Assembly: GCA_963795055.1 (NCBI GenBank)
Contig: CAWCGJ010000006.1
Coordinates: 104,670-168,669 of the forward strand
Direction of reading: 5' to 3'
DNA length: 64,000 nt
Origin: JASHPR01 sp963795055
GTDB taxonomy: Bacteria; Actinomycetota; Actinomycetes; Streptosporangiales; Streptosporangiaceae
Shown here: piece after piece, positions 33,341 through 42,461 of the stretch
Layout: every line of letters starts with the position of its first letter
How positions within the stretch are numbered: position 1 is the first letter of the stretch
Position numbers and translations under genes: made by a program
Notes under the pieces: model-generated
Seen by the model: the letters and a program-made list of their open reading frames with translations, nothing else
Databases searched by the model: none
Told to the model about the DNA's origin: nothing

Positions 33341-35683
33341 CTACGTATCTTCGGCCAGCAGGCCTTCCTGGTGCGCCCAGGCGGCCAGCTGGGTGCGGGT
33401 GCGGAAGCCCAGCTTGCCCAGGATGTGATCGACGTGCGCCTCGACCGTGCGGACCGACAGGCACAGCCGGGCGGCGATGTCGCGGTTGGTCAGGCCGCGG
33501 GCGGCCAGTACCGCGACCTCCTGCTCGCGCCGGGTGAGGCCCGGTCCCGGGCGGGTCCGCCAGGCTTCCTCGGGCTCGTTGGCCAGCGCGCACTCCAGGG
33601 CCGCCGTCAGCGTCATCTGCCGCCCCTCGGCCAGGAGCCCCGCGGCCGCCCGGCCCACGGCCCGCAGCGACGGCGCCAGCCAGCTGTCCAGGTACGCCCG
33701 GTTGGGCTCGGGAAACGCGGAGGCAAAGGCATCCCGGTAGGCCTCCGACGCGCCCGCCAGCCGCAGCGCCATGCGATGCTTGCCGGTCTTGGCGGCCAGC
33801 CCCGCGAAACCGGACAGTCCGATGGGGATCACGAACCGGTCGCCCAGGGCCACCGAGGTCGTCAGGCCCTCCCGTAGCGCCGCCCGGGCCGCCGTCAGGT
33901 CTCCCAGGTCTACCCGCACGATCCCGAGCAGTTGCAGGGCGCGTGCCCGGAGCGATTCGAAGCCCAGCTCCCGGCACCGGGCCACGCAGCGTTCGTGCAG
34001 CTCGCATGCCGCCTCGGCGCGGCCGGTGAACTGCGCGCTGAGCGCCCGGTAGAACAGGGCGATCGCAATCCCCGGCTGGTCTTCTGCCTCGGCCAGCAGC
34101 GCGAAGGCCCGGTCGGGGTACGGGGCCGCCTCGGCTACCCGGTCGCTGGACAGCATGCTGCGGGACAGAAAGGCGGCGGCCATGCCTTCGCCGGCTTTGT
34201 CGTTCAGCCTGCGGCTCAGCTCGGTGCTTTCGATGAGCAGGTGGTCGGCGTGGGCGTAGTCGCCCTGGTCGATGGCGAGCCAGGCCGCGCCGTTCAGCGC
34301 CCGGACGCGCACCTGGTTCTCGTCGGGAACGAGGCCGAGCAGCGCGCGCAGCCGCTGCCTTCCCTCGGTGTAGTGGCCGTGCAGGGACCAGAACCAGGAC
34401 ATGGCCACGGCCAGGCGCAGCGCGGCGCGGCGATCCTCCTGGCGGTACCAGTCGAGCGCCGCGCGGAGGTTATTGTGCTCCACGTCGAGCCGCTCCAGCC
34501 AGTCCTTCTGGCCCGGCCCGGTCATCGGCCCCGCGGCTTGCTGAGCCAGGGCCAGGAAAGCGGCCGCGTGCGCCGCGCGCAGGCGAGCGGCTTGCGGCGT
34601 GCCGGCCAGGCGTTCGGCCGCGAACTCGCGGATCGTCTCCAGCATCAGGTAACGCGGTGCGCCCGGCGGCCGCAGCGGGCGGAGCAGGCTCTGGTCCACC
34701 AGCTCCTGCAGGCCGTCCAGCACGGCCACGCCGGCGCCGGCCTGCGCGCAGACCGGCTCGATCATCGGCAGGGGCACGCCGCCGCGGAACACCGAGCAGG
34801 CCGCCAGCAGCTTCCTGGCCTGCTCGCCGAGCAAGTCATAGCTCCACTCGATCGTGGCGCGCAGGGTCTGCTGGCGGTCGGGCAGGTCCCGGCTCCCGCC
34901 GGTCAGTAGCCCCAGCGAATGTTCCAGCCGCTCGAGGATGGCCTCGGGCGGCAGCAGCCTGACCCGCGCCGCCGCCAGCTCGATGGCCAGCGGCAGGCCG
35001 TCCAGCCTGCGCACGATCGCGGCGGCCGCGGCGGCGTTCTGCTCGTCCACGGCGAAGCCCGGCATCACGGCCGCGGCTCGCTCGGCGAACAGCCGCACCG
35101 ACTCGCTGGCGGCCACCGACGCGAGCGGGGCCGGTGCCTGCGGCGGGAGCGCCAGCGGAGGGACCGGGCATTCCTGCTCGCCCGACACCCGCAGCGGGCA
35201 GCGGCTGCTCACCACGATGCGCAGCTCGCGGGTACCGCCCAGCAGCTCCGCCACCACCGATGCGGCCGGCAGCAGGTGCTCGAAGTTGTCCAGGACGAGC
35301 AGGAGCTTGCGGTCCCGCAGGTGATGGGCCAGGCGATCGACCAGCGGCCGCCCCCGGGGATCCGGCAGCCCGACGCTCTGGGCGATCGACGAGGGCACCA
35401 GCCGGGGGTCCCTGACCGGTGCCAGCCGGACGAAGGACACCCCGTCGGGGTAGTCGCCGGCCGCGCCCGCGGCCAGCTCGATGCACAGCCGCGTCTTGCC
35501 GCTGCCGCCGGGTCCGGTCAGGGTCAGCAGCCGGCTGCGTTCCAGGAGCCGCATGGCCTCGGCCAGCTCCTGCTCCCGGCCTATGAAGCTCGTCAGCGGC
35601 CGGGGCAGGCGGCCAGATCCGCCGTCGAGGCCCTCACGCGGGGGAGAACCTCGGGCGGCGCGCTCGGTCGAGGCGTCCGACAT
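33341..35683 (-). CDS. AAA/NB-ARC-type ATPase with TPR and LuxR-type HTH
   Basis: 780 aa. Walker A GPGGSGKT at 57-64; Walker B-like LLLVLDNFEHLL; an NB-ARC-like middle (RLDGLPLAIELAAARVR, RATIEWSYDLL); tetratricopeptide-type repeats in about 380-690; and a LuxR helix-turn-helix near the end (LTRREQEVAVLAARGLTNRD). It would act as an ATP-gated transcription factor. It sits 48 bases upstream of the FAD monooxygenase gene, the obvious candidate target. Confidence 0.87.
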   Translation of the reverse strand: MSDASTERAARGSPPREGLDGGSGRLPRPLTSFIGREQELAEAMRLLERSRLLTLTGPGGSGKTRLCIELAAGAAGDYPDGVSFVRLAPVRDPRLVPSSIAQSVGLPDPRGRPLVDRLAHHLRDRKLLLVLDNFEHLLPAASVVAELLGGTRELRIVVSSRCPLRVSGEQECPVPPLALPPQAPAPLASVAASESVRLFAERAAAVMPGFAVDEQNAAAAAAIVRRLDGLPLAIELAAARVRLLPPEAILERLEHSLGLLTGGSRDLPDRQQTLRATIEWSYDLLGEQARKLLAACSVFRGGVPLPMIEPVCAQAGAGVAVLDGLQELVDQSLLRPLRPPGAPRYLMLETIREFAAERLAGTPQAARLRAAHAAAFLALAQQAAGPMTGPGQKDWLERLDVEHNNLRAALDWYRQEDRRAALRLAVAMSWFWSLHGHYTEGRQRLRALLGLVPDENQVRVRALNGAAWLAIDQGDYAHADHLLIESTELSRRLNDKAGEGMAAAFLSRSMLSSDRVAEAAPYPDRAFALLAEAEDQPGIAIALFYRALSAQFTGRAEAACELHERCVARCRELGFESLRARALQLLGIVRVDLGDLTAARAALREGLTTSVALGDRFVIPIGLSGFAGLAAKTGKHRMALRLAGASEAYRDAFASAFPEPNRAYLDSWLAPSLRAVGRAAAGLLAEGRQMTLTAALECALANEPEEAWRTRPGPGLTRREQEVAVLAARGLTNRDIAARLCLSVRTVEAHVDHILGKLGFRTRTQLAAWAHQEGLLAEDT

Positions 35684-35786
35684 TTCAGGTCAGCCCGGTG
35701 CTGCTCCGCCGGACCCGGGACTGCGAACCGCCCGGCCCGGCAGGCACAGCATAATCAGGCCCGGCATCGGACGCACGGACCAGGCC

Positions 35787-37508
35787 TCACGCACCGGACA
35801 GGACCGGGTCGGCGTGGTGGAGCGCCAGGCGGGTCGGCGTCCGCGCGGGCTTCTGCTTGTAGACGAACGCCCGGCGCAGCTCGGCGTAGGGCTCGCCCGG
35901 GTCGGAGAAGTTGCGCCGCATGATGGCCAGTTCCTCGGCGCGGTAGGACGCCAGCGGCCGCTCGCTCTCGACCTCGGCGAGCCGGCGGGCCTTGGCGGCC
36001 ATCCGTGCCTCGTGGCCGGCGCTGCGGGCCAGCTGCTCGGCCAGGGTGATCACCTGGAAGTGGTAGGAGGTGGCCGAGCCCGTGATGACCCGGTCGACCA
36101 GGCCGGATCGCAGGGCCGAGGTGGGAGTGACCGGCAGGCAGGCCTCGGTGAGCCGGGCCGCCTCCTGCGCGCCGACGCGGCGGGGCAGGGTGTAGGTCCA
36201 GTACTCCGAGCCGTGCAGGCCCATGAGGCGGTAGTGCGGGTTGAGGACCGCGCCGGCCCGGCACCAGACCTCGTCGGCGGCCAGCGCGAGCATCAGGCCC
36301 CCCGCCGCGGCGTTACCCGCGAGTGCCGCCACCGTGAGCTGGTCGGTGGTGGTCAGGATCGCCTGCACCAGGTCATCGATGGCGTTGATGTTCCGCCAGG
36401 ACTCCTCGGCGGGGTCGGCGGCGGCCTCGATCACGTTCAGGTGGATGCCGTTGCTGAACAGGTCCCGGAGCCCGCCGAGCACGATCACCCGCACCGGGCG
36501 GCCCTGGGCGTGCCGGTACGCGGCGAGCAGCCGGCGGCACTGACCGGTGTTCATGGCCCCGCCGGGGAAAGAGAACTGCAGGTAGCCGACGCCGACCGCC
36601 TCGCGGTAGCTGATCTCCCGGTACGTGCGCCGCCCGGGCGGCAGCACCAGCGGCGCGTCGACCTCCGGCACCCCGGCGGCCAACCCGCCGAGCGCCAGCG
36701 TCGCGGGCAGCTTGAAGGTGAGCGGGCCGTCGGGCGCCGGGCGGCGGCGCAGCTGCGGGATCCAGACCGCCCCGTCCACGGTCGCCCGGCAGACCGCGCC
36801 GCCCCGGCGCGCCAGGAGCGCCCCCGGGCGGCCGCGCAGCTGATCTTCCTCGTACCCGCCGAACAGGAAGTACTCGTCCCCGCCGATCGCGTCGAGGACG
36901 CCGGGGCTAGAATCGGCCGCCCGCAGCCTGGCCAGGATCACGGACGTGGGATCGGCCTGCCAGTCGATCCTGCGGTGCTCCTGCCGGCAGGGCGGCCGCA
37001 GCCTGCCGGTGACGCCGGGGCGGGAGTAGTCCAGCGGCTCTGGCCGGTAGCGGCCCGTCTCGAACCGCGTTACCGCGAGCAGCAGGGCCTCCAGCGCCGC
37101 GTCCGCCACCTCGTTGCGGTACAGGGAACTCTTCGAGCAGCGGGGCACCGGGAACTCGACGCTCGCCCAGATGTCACCGGCGTCCATCTCGGCGTTCGCC
37201 TGGAGCACGGTGACCCCCCAGCGCCGAGCGCCGCTCATGATCGCCCAGTCGAGCGAGGACGGGCCGCGGTCGCCGACGGGTCCCGGATGGACGATGAAGC
37301 ACGGGAGTGCCGACCAGATGTCGTCGGGAATCGCCCTGGTCAGCATCGGCGCGACGATCAGGTCCGGGTCGAAGCGGCGGACTGCTTCCCGCATGACCTC
37401 GTCGGAGAGCGCGAGCTCGACCGACACCTCATGGCGGCGGTCGGCCAGCTCAGCGTGCACGCGCTGGGTCAGGCTGTTGTAGGCGCTCGAAATCAACAGA
37501 ATGCGCAT
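35787..37508 (-). CDS. hypX: hydrogenase maturation protein HypX (formyltransferase-enoyl hydratase fusion)
   Basis: 573 aa from ATG 37508 (GGGGGA upstream). The N-terminus (1-~270) is a 10-formyl-tetrahydrofolate transferase-like domain with HPGPVGDRGPSSLDWAI; the C-terminus (~300-560) is an enoyl-CoA hydratase/isomerase fold (LGGLRDLFSNGIHL, ALAGNAAAGGLMLALAADEV). This fusion is HypX, which makes the CO ligand of [NiFe]-hydrogenase from formyl-THF under air. No hydrogenase or other hyp genes are in the window, so partners must lie elsewhere or be lost. Confidence 0.85.
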   Translation of the reverse strand: MRILLISSAYNSLTQRVHAELADRRHEVSVELALSDEVMREAVRRFDPDLIVAPMLTRAIPDDIWSALPCFIVHPGPVGDRGPSSLDWAIMSGARRWGVTVLQANAEMDAGDIWASVEFPVPRCSKSSLYRNEVADAALEALLLAVTRFETGRYRPEPLDYSRPGVTGRLRPPCRQEHRRIDWQADPTSVILARLRAADSSPGVLDAIGGDEYFLFGGYEEDQLRGRPGALLARRGGAVCRATVDGAVWIPQLRRRPAPDGPLTFKLPATLALGGLAAGVPEVDAPLVLPPGRRTYREISYREAVGVGYLQFSFPGGAMNTGQCRRLLAAYRHAQGRPVRVIVLGGLRDLFSNGIHLNVIEAAADPAEESWRNINAIDDLVQAILTTTDQLTVAALAGNAAAGGLMLALAADEVWCRAGAVLNPHYRLMGLHGSEYWTYTLPRRVGAQEAARLTEACLPVTPTSALRSGLVDRVITGSATSYHFQVITLAEQLARSAGHEARMAAKARRLAEVESERPLASYRAEELAIMRRNFSDPGEPYAELRRAFVYKQKPARTPTRLALHHADPVLSGA

Positions 37509-37609
37509 AGTTCCCCCTAGGTGCCCGGGCCCCCGGCCGGGAAGGCCCCCGCCTCCCGGTCGCCGGCCTGCTGGCCGGCGAGTCACATGTTCTGTTGAAG
37601 CAGAGCGCG

Positions 37610-37871
37610 CTACGCCGCCCCAGATACACCCGCGGGTGACCGGGCCGCTACGCGCCCGAGTTCATCGACCACGAGGCCCTCGTCGCGCTCGCGGGCGAGC
37701 TGTGCCGCCATGCGCCCGGCGGCGGCGCGGTAGCGGTCGTCGTCCAGGACCCGGCCTATGGCCTCCCGTAGCGTCGCGGCGCTGGCGTTCTTCCGGACCC
37801 GCCGGCCCGCCCCGGCCTGGACTACCCGGGCGGCCCCCGCCGCTGTCCCAGCCAGCCACCAAGATCTTCAT
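37610..37871 (-). pseudogene. glycosyltransferase (UGT/MGT type) reduced to its ends
   Basis: From ATG 37871 the frame reads MKILVAGWDSGGG, a standard glycosyltransferase N-terminus. Within about 50 bases a second frame reads VVQAGAGRRVRKNAS, then LREAIGRVLDDDRYRAAAGRM and a stop at 37610, the standard C-terminus of macrolide-type UDP-glycosyltransferases. Some 300 residues between are missing. Confidence 0.65.
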
Positions 37872-37989
37872 AGCGCCAGCATCTCCGGGCGCGGCGCCGC
37901 GGTCAGTCGCGCAGCCGACAGCACCGCTGTCAGCTTGCCGACACGGCGCTACCCGGATCGGTGCGCCGCGCCCTGCAGGGCATCTGCGG

Positions 37990-38181
37990 CTAGTCCCGCG
38001 CCGCGGCGCCAGCGGGCACGCGGTCAGAGTCGGCCCCGTCCGGTCGGCCGGCGGCCGGCTGGCCATCCGGTCCCGCGGCGGGCCCGGACCTTACCGATGC
38101 GTACTCGCCGCACCGGGGACAGGCTGCCCCGTCGCCCTCGAACGAGTAGCAGCATCCGCAAAAGCAAGCAACGTCAACCAT
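37990..38181 (-). CDS. small Cys-rich (zinc-ribbon-like) protein
   Basis: 63 aa from ATG 38181. MVDVACFCGCCYSFEGD followed by ACPRCGEYASV gives Cys pairs CxC(G)C and CxxC, as in a rubredoxin-like or zinc-ribbon knuckle. The tail is Gly/Ala/Pro-rich. Function is unknown. Similar short ribbons are common in actinobacteria. Confidence 0.6.
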   Translation of the reverse strand: MVDVACFCGCCYSFEGDGAACPRCGEYASVRSGPAAGPDGQPAAGRPDGADSDRVPAGAAARD

Positions 38182-38352
38182 GATCTGCACCCCCGTGCAT
38201 CGGTTATTGCGCGGCCCCGGGCCCGTTGCGGCGCCGTGGGCCAGCGCCCGGTACCCCAAATAGAGCCAGCGCCGGCCGTCCTGATACCTCGCGGCGGCTG
38301 CGGGCCGTCGCGCCAGACGCAGGCCAGCGGGAAGGCCTGCCCGCCCGGCGCC

Positions 38353-38853
38353 CTATCCGGCGCTCAGGATCTGCTCCCGCAGGATGTCCGCGTGGCCGCA
38401 GTGCTGGGCGAATTCCCGCAGGGTGTGCAGGTAGACCCAGCGCAACGGCAGCGGCCCTAGGCGGTGCCCGGACAGCACGTCATCCAGGCCGAGGCCGGCG
38501 GTGGCCCGGCGCGATGCCTCGCACGCCTGGTCGTGCGCGCGGCCGACCGACTCGATGGTGTCCTCGTCGGCGAGCAGGAACGCGTCGGCGGCGCTCGGCG
38601 GGAGGCCCATCTCCTGGCGCGGGCGGCCGGTGACGGCCTCGCCGAACCAGACCCTCTCGGCGTAGGTTGCGTGCTTGACCAGGCCCAGCAGCGTGGTCCG
38701 GGACGGAACCAGACGGCGCCGGGCCTGCTCCTCGGTCAGGCCGTCGAGGCACGCGTGCAGCGCAGCCCGGTGCTCATCGAGGAACGTCTCCATCTGCGCC
38801 TTGAGCGGTTCCCCGGTCACGTCGAGCGATGTCCGCCCGTATTGCCCAGCCAC
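38353..38853 (-). CDS. DinB family (DUF664) protein
   Basis: 166 aa from GTG 38853. Family blocks: LTEEQARRRLVPSRTTLLGL, VKHATYAERVWFGEAVTG and VYLHTLREFAQHCGHADILR, keeping the His triad. As for the other DinB genes here, mycothiol-type transferase activity is possible. The longer upstream frame has no family similarity. Confidence 0.84.
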   Translation of the reverse strand: MAGQYGRTSLDVTGEPLKAQMETFLDEHRAALHACLDGLTEEQARRRLVPSRTTLLGLVKHATYAERVWFGEAVTGRPRQEMGLPPSAADAFLLADEDTIESVGRAHDQACEASRRATAGLGLDDVLSGHRLGPLPLRWVYLHTLREFAQHCGHADILREQILSAG

Positions 38854-39022
38854 GACGGGAGTATCCCCTTCGCCGGGCGCCGGCTTCAACCGGCCGCGCT
38901 GGCGTCTCGGCGATGGCGCCGCGCTCTGACCGGGATCAGCGTGTGGCGTCGTGACACGACGGCAGGCCTTACGGGATCCTGGCTGCCAGGCGGGCTGGCA
39001 GGTAGCGGCGGGAGGGGATGGC

Positions 39023-40117
39023 ATGGCACCGGGTAAGGTAGGGGTCGGGCTGGTCGGCACCGGGTTCATCGGCCAGATGCACGCGGAGGCCTTCTCGCTA
39101 TCGCCGGTCGCGTCGGTGCGCGCGGTCGCGTCGCGGTCGCCCGACCATGCGGCCGAGTTCGCGGCGCGGTGGGGGATCCCGGCCTGGCACACCGACTACC
39201 GGGAGCTGGCCGGGCGCCCCGATGTCGACCTGGTCTGCATAGCGGCCCCGAACCACCTGCACCGCGACATCGCCGTGGCGGCGGCGCAGGCCGGCAAGCA
39301 CGTCATCTGCGAGAAGCCGCTGGCGCGGACGCTGCGCGAGGCCGACGAGATGATCGCCGCCTGCCGCGACGCCGGGGTCAAGCTGATGTACGCCGAGGAG
39401 ATCTGCTTCGCGCCGATGTACGTCCGGGCCAAGGAACTGGCCGACGAGGGAGCGCTCGGCGACGTCTACCTGGTCCGCCAGACCGAGCAGCACTACGGGC
39501 CGCACTCGGACTGGTTCTGGGATCCGGAGCTGGCCGGCGGCGGCGTGCTGATGGACATGGGCTGCCACGGCATTGAGTTCGCCCGGTGGGTGCACGGCAA
39601 GCCCCCGGCCCGGTCGGTGTCCGCGGAGGTCGGCACCTTTGTCCATAACGAGCGGACCCGGGCCGAAGACCATGCGATCATCACGATCCGGTTCGAGGGC
39701 CGCCGGGTGGGCCTGATCGAGGCCAGCTGGGCCAAGCCGGGCGGGATGGACGACCGGGCCGAGATCGTCGGCTCCCGGGGGGTGACCTACGCCGACCTGG
39801 TGCGCGGCTCGTCGCTGGCCACCTTCAGCGACGTGGGGTACGGGTACGCGGTCGAGAAGGCGCCCGACACCCGCGGCTGGACGTTCACGGCGTCCGACGA
39901 GCTATGGAACGGCGGCATCCCGCAGGAGATGGACCACTTCGCCCGGTGCGTGGCCGACGACGCGGTGCCCAGGGAGACCGGCGAGGACGGCCGTGTGGTC
40001 CTGGAGATCATCTACGCCGCCTACCGGGCCGCCCGCCTCGGCCGGGTGCAGCTCCCGCTCCAGCTGACCGACGAAGAGGCCGCCCAGCCGCCGTTCGCGC
40101 AGCTGGACCCCGGCTGA
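39023..40117 (+). CDS. Gfo/Idh/MocA family oxidoreductase
   Basis: 364 aa. Rossmann start VGLVGTGFIGQMHAEAF, ELAGRPDVDLVCIAAPNHLH, and the EKPLARTLREADEM block with the catalytic Lys. LAGGGVLMDMGCHGIEFARW carries the substrate-binding Asp/His. It probably oxidises a sugar or inositol derivative with NAD(P). It is different from the member at 25170-26168 and not a duplicate. Confidence 0.88.
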   Translation: MAPGKVGVGLVGTGFIGQMHAEAFSLSPVASVRAVASRSPDHAAEFAARWGIPAWHTDYRELAGRPDVDLVCIAAPNHLHRDIAVAAAQAGKHVICEKPLARTLREADEMIAACRDAGVKLMYAEEICFAPMYVRAKELADEGALGDVYLVRQTEQHYGPHSDWFWDPELAGGGVLMDMGCHGIEFARWVHGKPPARSVSAEVGTFVHNERTRAEDHAIITIRFEGRRVGLIEASWAKPGGMDDRAEIVGSRGVTYADLVRGSSLATFSDVGYGYAVEKAPDTRGWTFTASDELWNGGIPQEMDHFARCVADDAVPRETGEDGRVVLEIIYAAYRAARLGRVQLPLQLTDEEAAQPPFAQLDPG

Positions 40118-40166
40118 GGCGCCGGCGGGATGCCGCCAGCGGCACGGACGATCGTAGGATGCGGTC

Positions 40167-40544
40167 GTGCGCAGCGATGCCGACGACGTCGACGGCTACC
40201 TGGCTCAGGTCCCCGCGGACCGGCGCGCGGTCCTGAGCGGGCTGCGGGAGCTCTGCGGCCAGCTGCTGGCGGGCTTTGACGAGGCCATGCGTTACGGGAT
40301 GCCCACCTACAGCCGTGACGGGGTGGCCGAGATCGCCTGGGCGAGCCAGAAACGGTACATCTCCCTGTACGTGATGCGGGCCGACGTCCTCGATGCCCAC
40401 CGTGAGCAGCTGGCCAGCCTGGACGTCGGCAAGGGGTGCATCCGGTACCGCAGTCCCGCGGCGGTCGACTTCACCGTGGTCCGGTCGATGCTCGCCGCCG
40501 TCGCGGCCAGCCGCGGCCCGGTCTGCCGAACGGCCTCTCCCTGA
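40167..40544 (+). CDS. DUF1801 family protein (YdhG-like)
   Basis: 125 aa: VDGYLAQVPADRRAVLSGLR, EAMRYGMPTYSRDG and KRYISLYVMRADVLDAH are DUF1801 blocks; the last region has the KGCIRYRS motif. Structural relatives bind iron-chaperone-like or lipid ligands; function is unsettled. Its stop overlaps the next start by one base. Confidence 0.84.
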   Translation: MRSDADDVDGYLAQVPADRRAVLSGLRELCGQLLAGFDEAMRYGMPTYSRDGVAEIAWASQKRYISLYVMRADVLDAHREQLASLDVGKGCIRYRSPAAVDFTVVRSMLAAVAASRGPVCRTASP

Positions 40545-41395
40545 TGTCGCCGACGTCCGATGAGCAGCTGCTGGCCCGGCAGTCCGCCCTGCAGGACGAG
40601 GCGCGGGAGGTGCTGGCCGGGCTGGATCTGGCCGCGCTGACCGCCGGTATCGGCCCGCCGCTGGTCACGGGCAGCTTTGTTTCCGGGCTGATGGCCTGGC
40701 GCGAGCTCGACGTGATGGTACTGGCCGGGAGTGACTTCTCGCCCCAGGACGTGATGCGGCTGCTGGCGCGGGTCGTGGGGCAGGTGGCGGTCACGTCGCT
40801 GGAGTACCACGACGAACGCGGACCTCGCTGCGTGACCGGCCAGGTCCGCGACGAGCGTTACCACGTGACCTTCACCGTGGACCGGGCGGGCCAGCCCTGG
40901 CGGATCGACCTGACGCTGTGGCTGCACGACGCGCACCGCAACGTCACCCGCTGGCACGAGGAACTGCGCGAGCGCATCACCGCCGAGCAGCACTGCGCGG
41001 TGCTGCGCATCAAGGACGCGTGGTACCGCCGACCGGAATACCCCGACCAGGTCGGCGGCCTGGACATCTACACCGCCGTGATCGACGACGGCGTGCGCAC
41101 CCCGGACCAGTTCGCCACCTGGCTGGGCAAAAATTCAGCCCATTCACGTCCTGTGATGGGTAGCGCAGATTCTGATCGGTCGTTATGGGGAGAACGCTTC
41201 TGCTGGCGGTCGCCAGGGCCTGCCGAGCATGAGGTCGTGCAGGACGTCCATGGCGTTCTTGCCGTGCTTGCGGGCTGTGTCGATGTAGCTTCACTGCCCA
41301 GCTTTGCCACCTCGCGGCCAGCGCCCCGACCGCGGCAATCAGCCCGAGGTCAAGCGGAAAGCCGTGCGGTGGATCCGGGGCCGCCAGACGTTTAG
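40544..41395 (+). CDS. nucleotidyltransferase-like protein with IS-derived C-terminus
   Basis: 283 aa as read. Residues 1 to about 197 are the native protein: LVTGSFVSGLMAWRELDVMV is a nucleotidyltransferase-type GS...D block and RIDLTLWLHD follows. From about 41133 the frame runs into an unrelated segment, antisense to an IS66-type transposase remnant, and continues for about 85 residues. Related proteins end soon after TPDQFATWL, so the natural end has been replaced. It is likely co-transcribed with DUF1801. Confidence 0.7.
   Translation: MSPTSDEQLLARQSALQDEAREVLAGLDLAALTAGIGPPLVTGSFVSGLMAWRELDVMVLAGSDFSPQDVMRLLARVVGQVAVTSLEYHDERGPRCVTGQVRDERYHVTFTVDRAGQPWRIDLTLWLHDAHRNVTRWHEELRERITAEQHCAVLRIKDAWYRRPEYPDQVGGLDIYTAVIDDGVRTPDQFATWLGKNSAHSRPVMGSADSDRSLWGERFCWRSPGPAEHEVVQDVHGVLAVLAGCVDVASLPSFATSRPAPRPRQSARGQAESRAVDPGPPDV
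41133..41310 (-). mobile_element. IS66-type transposase C-terminal remnant
   Basis: On the minus strand about 41300-41190 reads SYIDTARKHGKNAMDVLHDL, followed by GRPWRPPAEAF and a stop, which resembles the end of IS66-family transposases (TARK-G--ALDVL---GRPW-P). No complete element or terminal repeats are visible. Its left edge coincides with loss of similarity in the nucleotidyltransferase gene. Confidence 0.55.
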
Positions 41396-41694
41396 CCGGA
41401 ATATGAGTGCGCAACTTCGCCCCTTGACCAGCTGCGAACCTGCAGGTCAGCGCAACGAGCCTGCTGCTCTTCCATGATCGTGAGCCAAGCCGGGTGACAC
41501 GCTGAGCCGGCCGGTAGCATGACGAACATGCGATTGCGTTAGCACTAGATCCCCGCGGACTCCCTGGCCGCTGCCGATGGCAGCGGCCATTTTGGCGTGC
41601 GCGGGCACGGCGGGAACCCGCACGGCCCCGCCCGTGGTCCTCCTTGACCGCTCGGTCCCTGTTCTGCCAGCCCGAGCCCAAGGAGAACCCTGCC
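41396..41694. other. intergenic region with hairpin
   Basis: About 300 bases without a gene, partly perhaps old mobile-element sequence. It holds the hairpin at 41566-41588 and the leader of the TlyA-like gene. Confidence 0.4.
41566..41588 (+). terminator. perfect hairpin, possible terminator or attenuator
   Basis: GGCCGCTGCC-GAT-GGCAGCGGCC is a perfect 10-bp stem with a three-base loop, followed by ATTTTGG. It may end transcription coming from the left, or act in the leader of the methyltransferase gene 107 bases downstream. Confidence 0.5.
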
Positions 41695-42432
41695 ATGCCC
41701 GCCGCCAGGCGCGCCCCCCTCGTCGCCCTCATTACCCTGCTCCAGCGCCGCTTCCCCGGCCTGGACGATCCCGCCCGGCTGATCAAGGAAGGCGCGGTCC
41801 TGGTCAACGGCGTACCCGCGCAAAGCCCGCGCACCCGCGTACGAGCCGACGCCGCCATCCAGATACCCCAGCCCCGCCCGCTGCGCGGGACGATCAAGCT
41901 GACCCACGCCCTGACCGCCTTCGGGATCGACGCGGCCGGCGCCATCGCGCTCGACCTGGGCGCGGCAGCCGGCGGCTTCACCCAGGCCCTGCTCGATGCC
42001 GGCGCAATCCGCGTCTACGCCGTCGACGCCGGCGCCGGCCAGCTCCGCGGCTGGCTGCGCGCCGACCCCCGGGTGATCAACCTCGAGCGCACCAACCTGG
42101 CCCAGCTCGGCCCGCACCTCATCACCGAGCCGGCCAACCTGATCACCATGGACCTGTCCTACCTGGCCATCGCCGACGCCATCGGCCAGCTCGACCGGCA
42201 GATGCTAGCCCCAGCCGCACAGCTCATCGCACTGGTCAAGCCAACCTTCGAACTCCACGCCGCCACCCTTGCCGACCAGCCACAACAGATCGCAGCCGCC
42301 GCGAAGACCGCAGCACGCGCACTGCGAGACCACGGCTGGCATGTCCTGGGCCAGCAGCCATCACCCATCCGGGGAGCCAAAGGAGCGGTCGAAATATTCA
42401 TCCAGGCCACATCCGGATTGCAGGCGCAGTAG
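41695..42432 (+). CDS. TlyA family rRNA (cytidine-2'-O)-methyltransferase-like protein
   Basis: 245 aa from ATG 41695 (AGGAG upstream). An S4-like RNA-binding start (LIKEGAVLVNGVPAQSPRTRV) is followed by the FtsJ-like domain: KLTHALTAFGID, ALDLGAAAGGFTQALLDAG with the SAM-binding motif, and LIALVKPTFE. True TlyA proteins methylate 16S and 23S rRNA; this one lacks some canonical residues (LDVGASTGGF reads LDLGAAAGGF), so it may be a paralogue with another target. Confidence 0.82.
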   Translation: MPAARRAPLVALITLLQRRFPGLDDPARLIKEGAVLVNGVPAQSPRTRVRADAAIQIPQPRPLRGTIKLTHALTAFGIDAAGAIALDLGAAAGGFTQALLDAGAIRVYAVDAGAGQLRGWLRADPRVINLERTNLAQLGPHLITEPANLITMDLSYLAIADAIGQLDRQMLAPAAQLIALVKPTFELHAATLADQPQQIAAAAKTAARALRDHGWHVLGQQPSPIRGAKGAVEIFIQATSGLQAQ

Positions 42433-42461
42433 GTACATGTCACGCAGCGCAAGCGGGGTGA

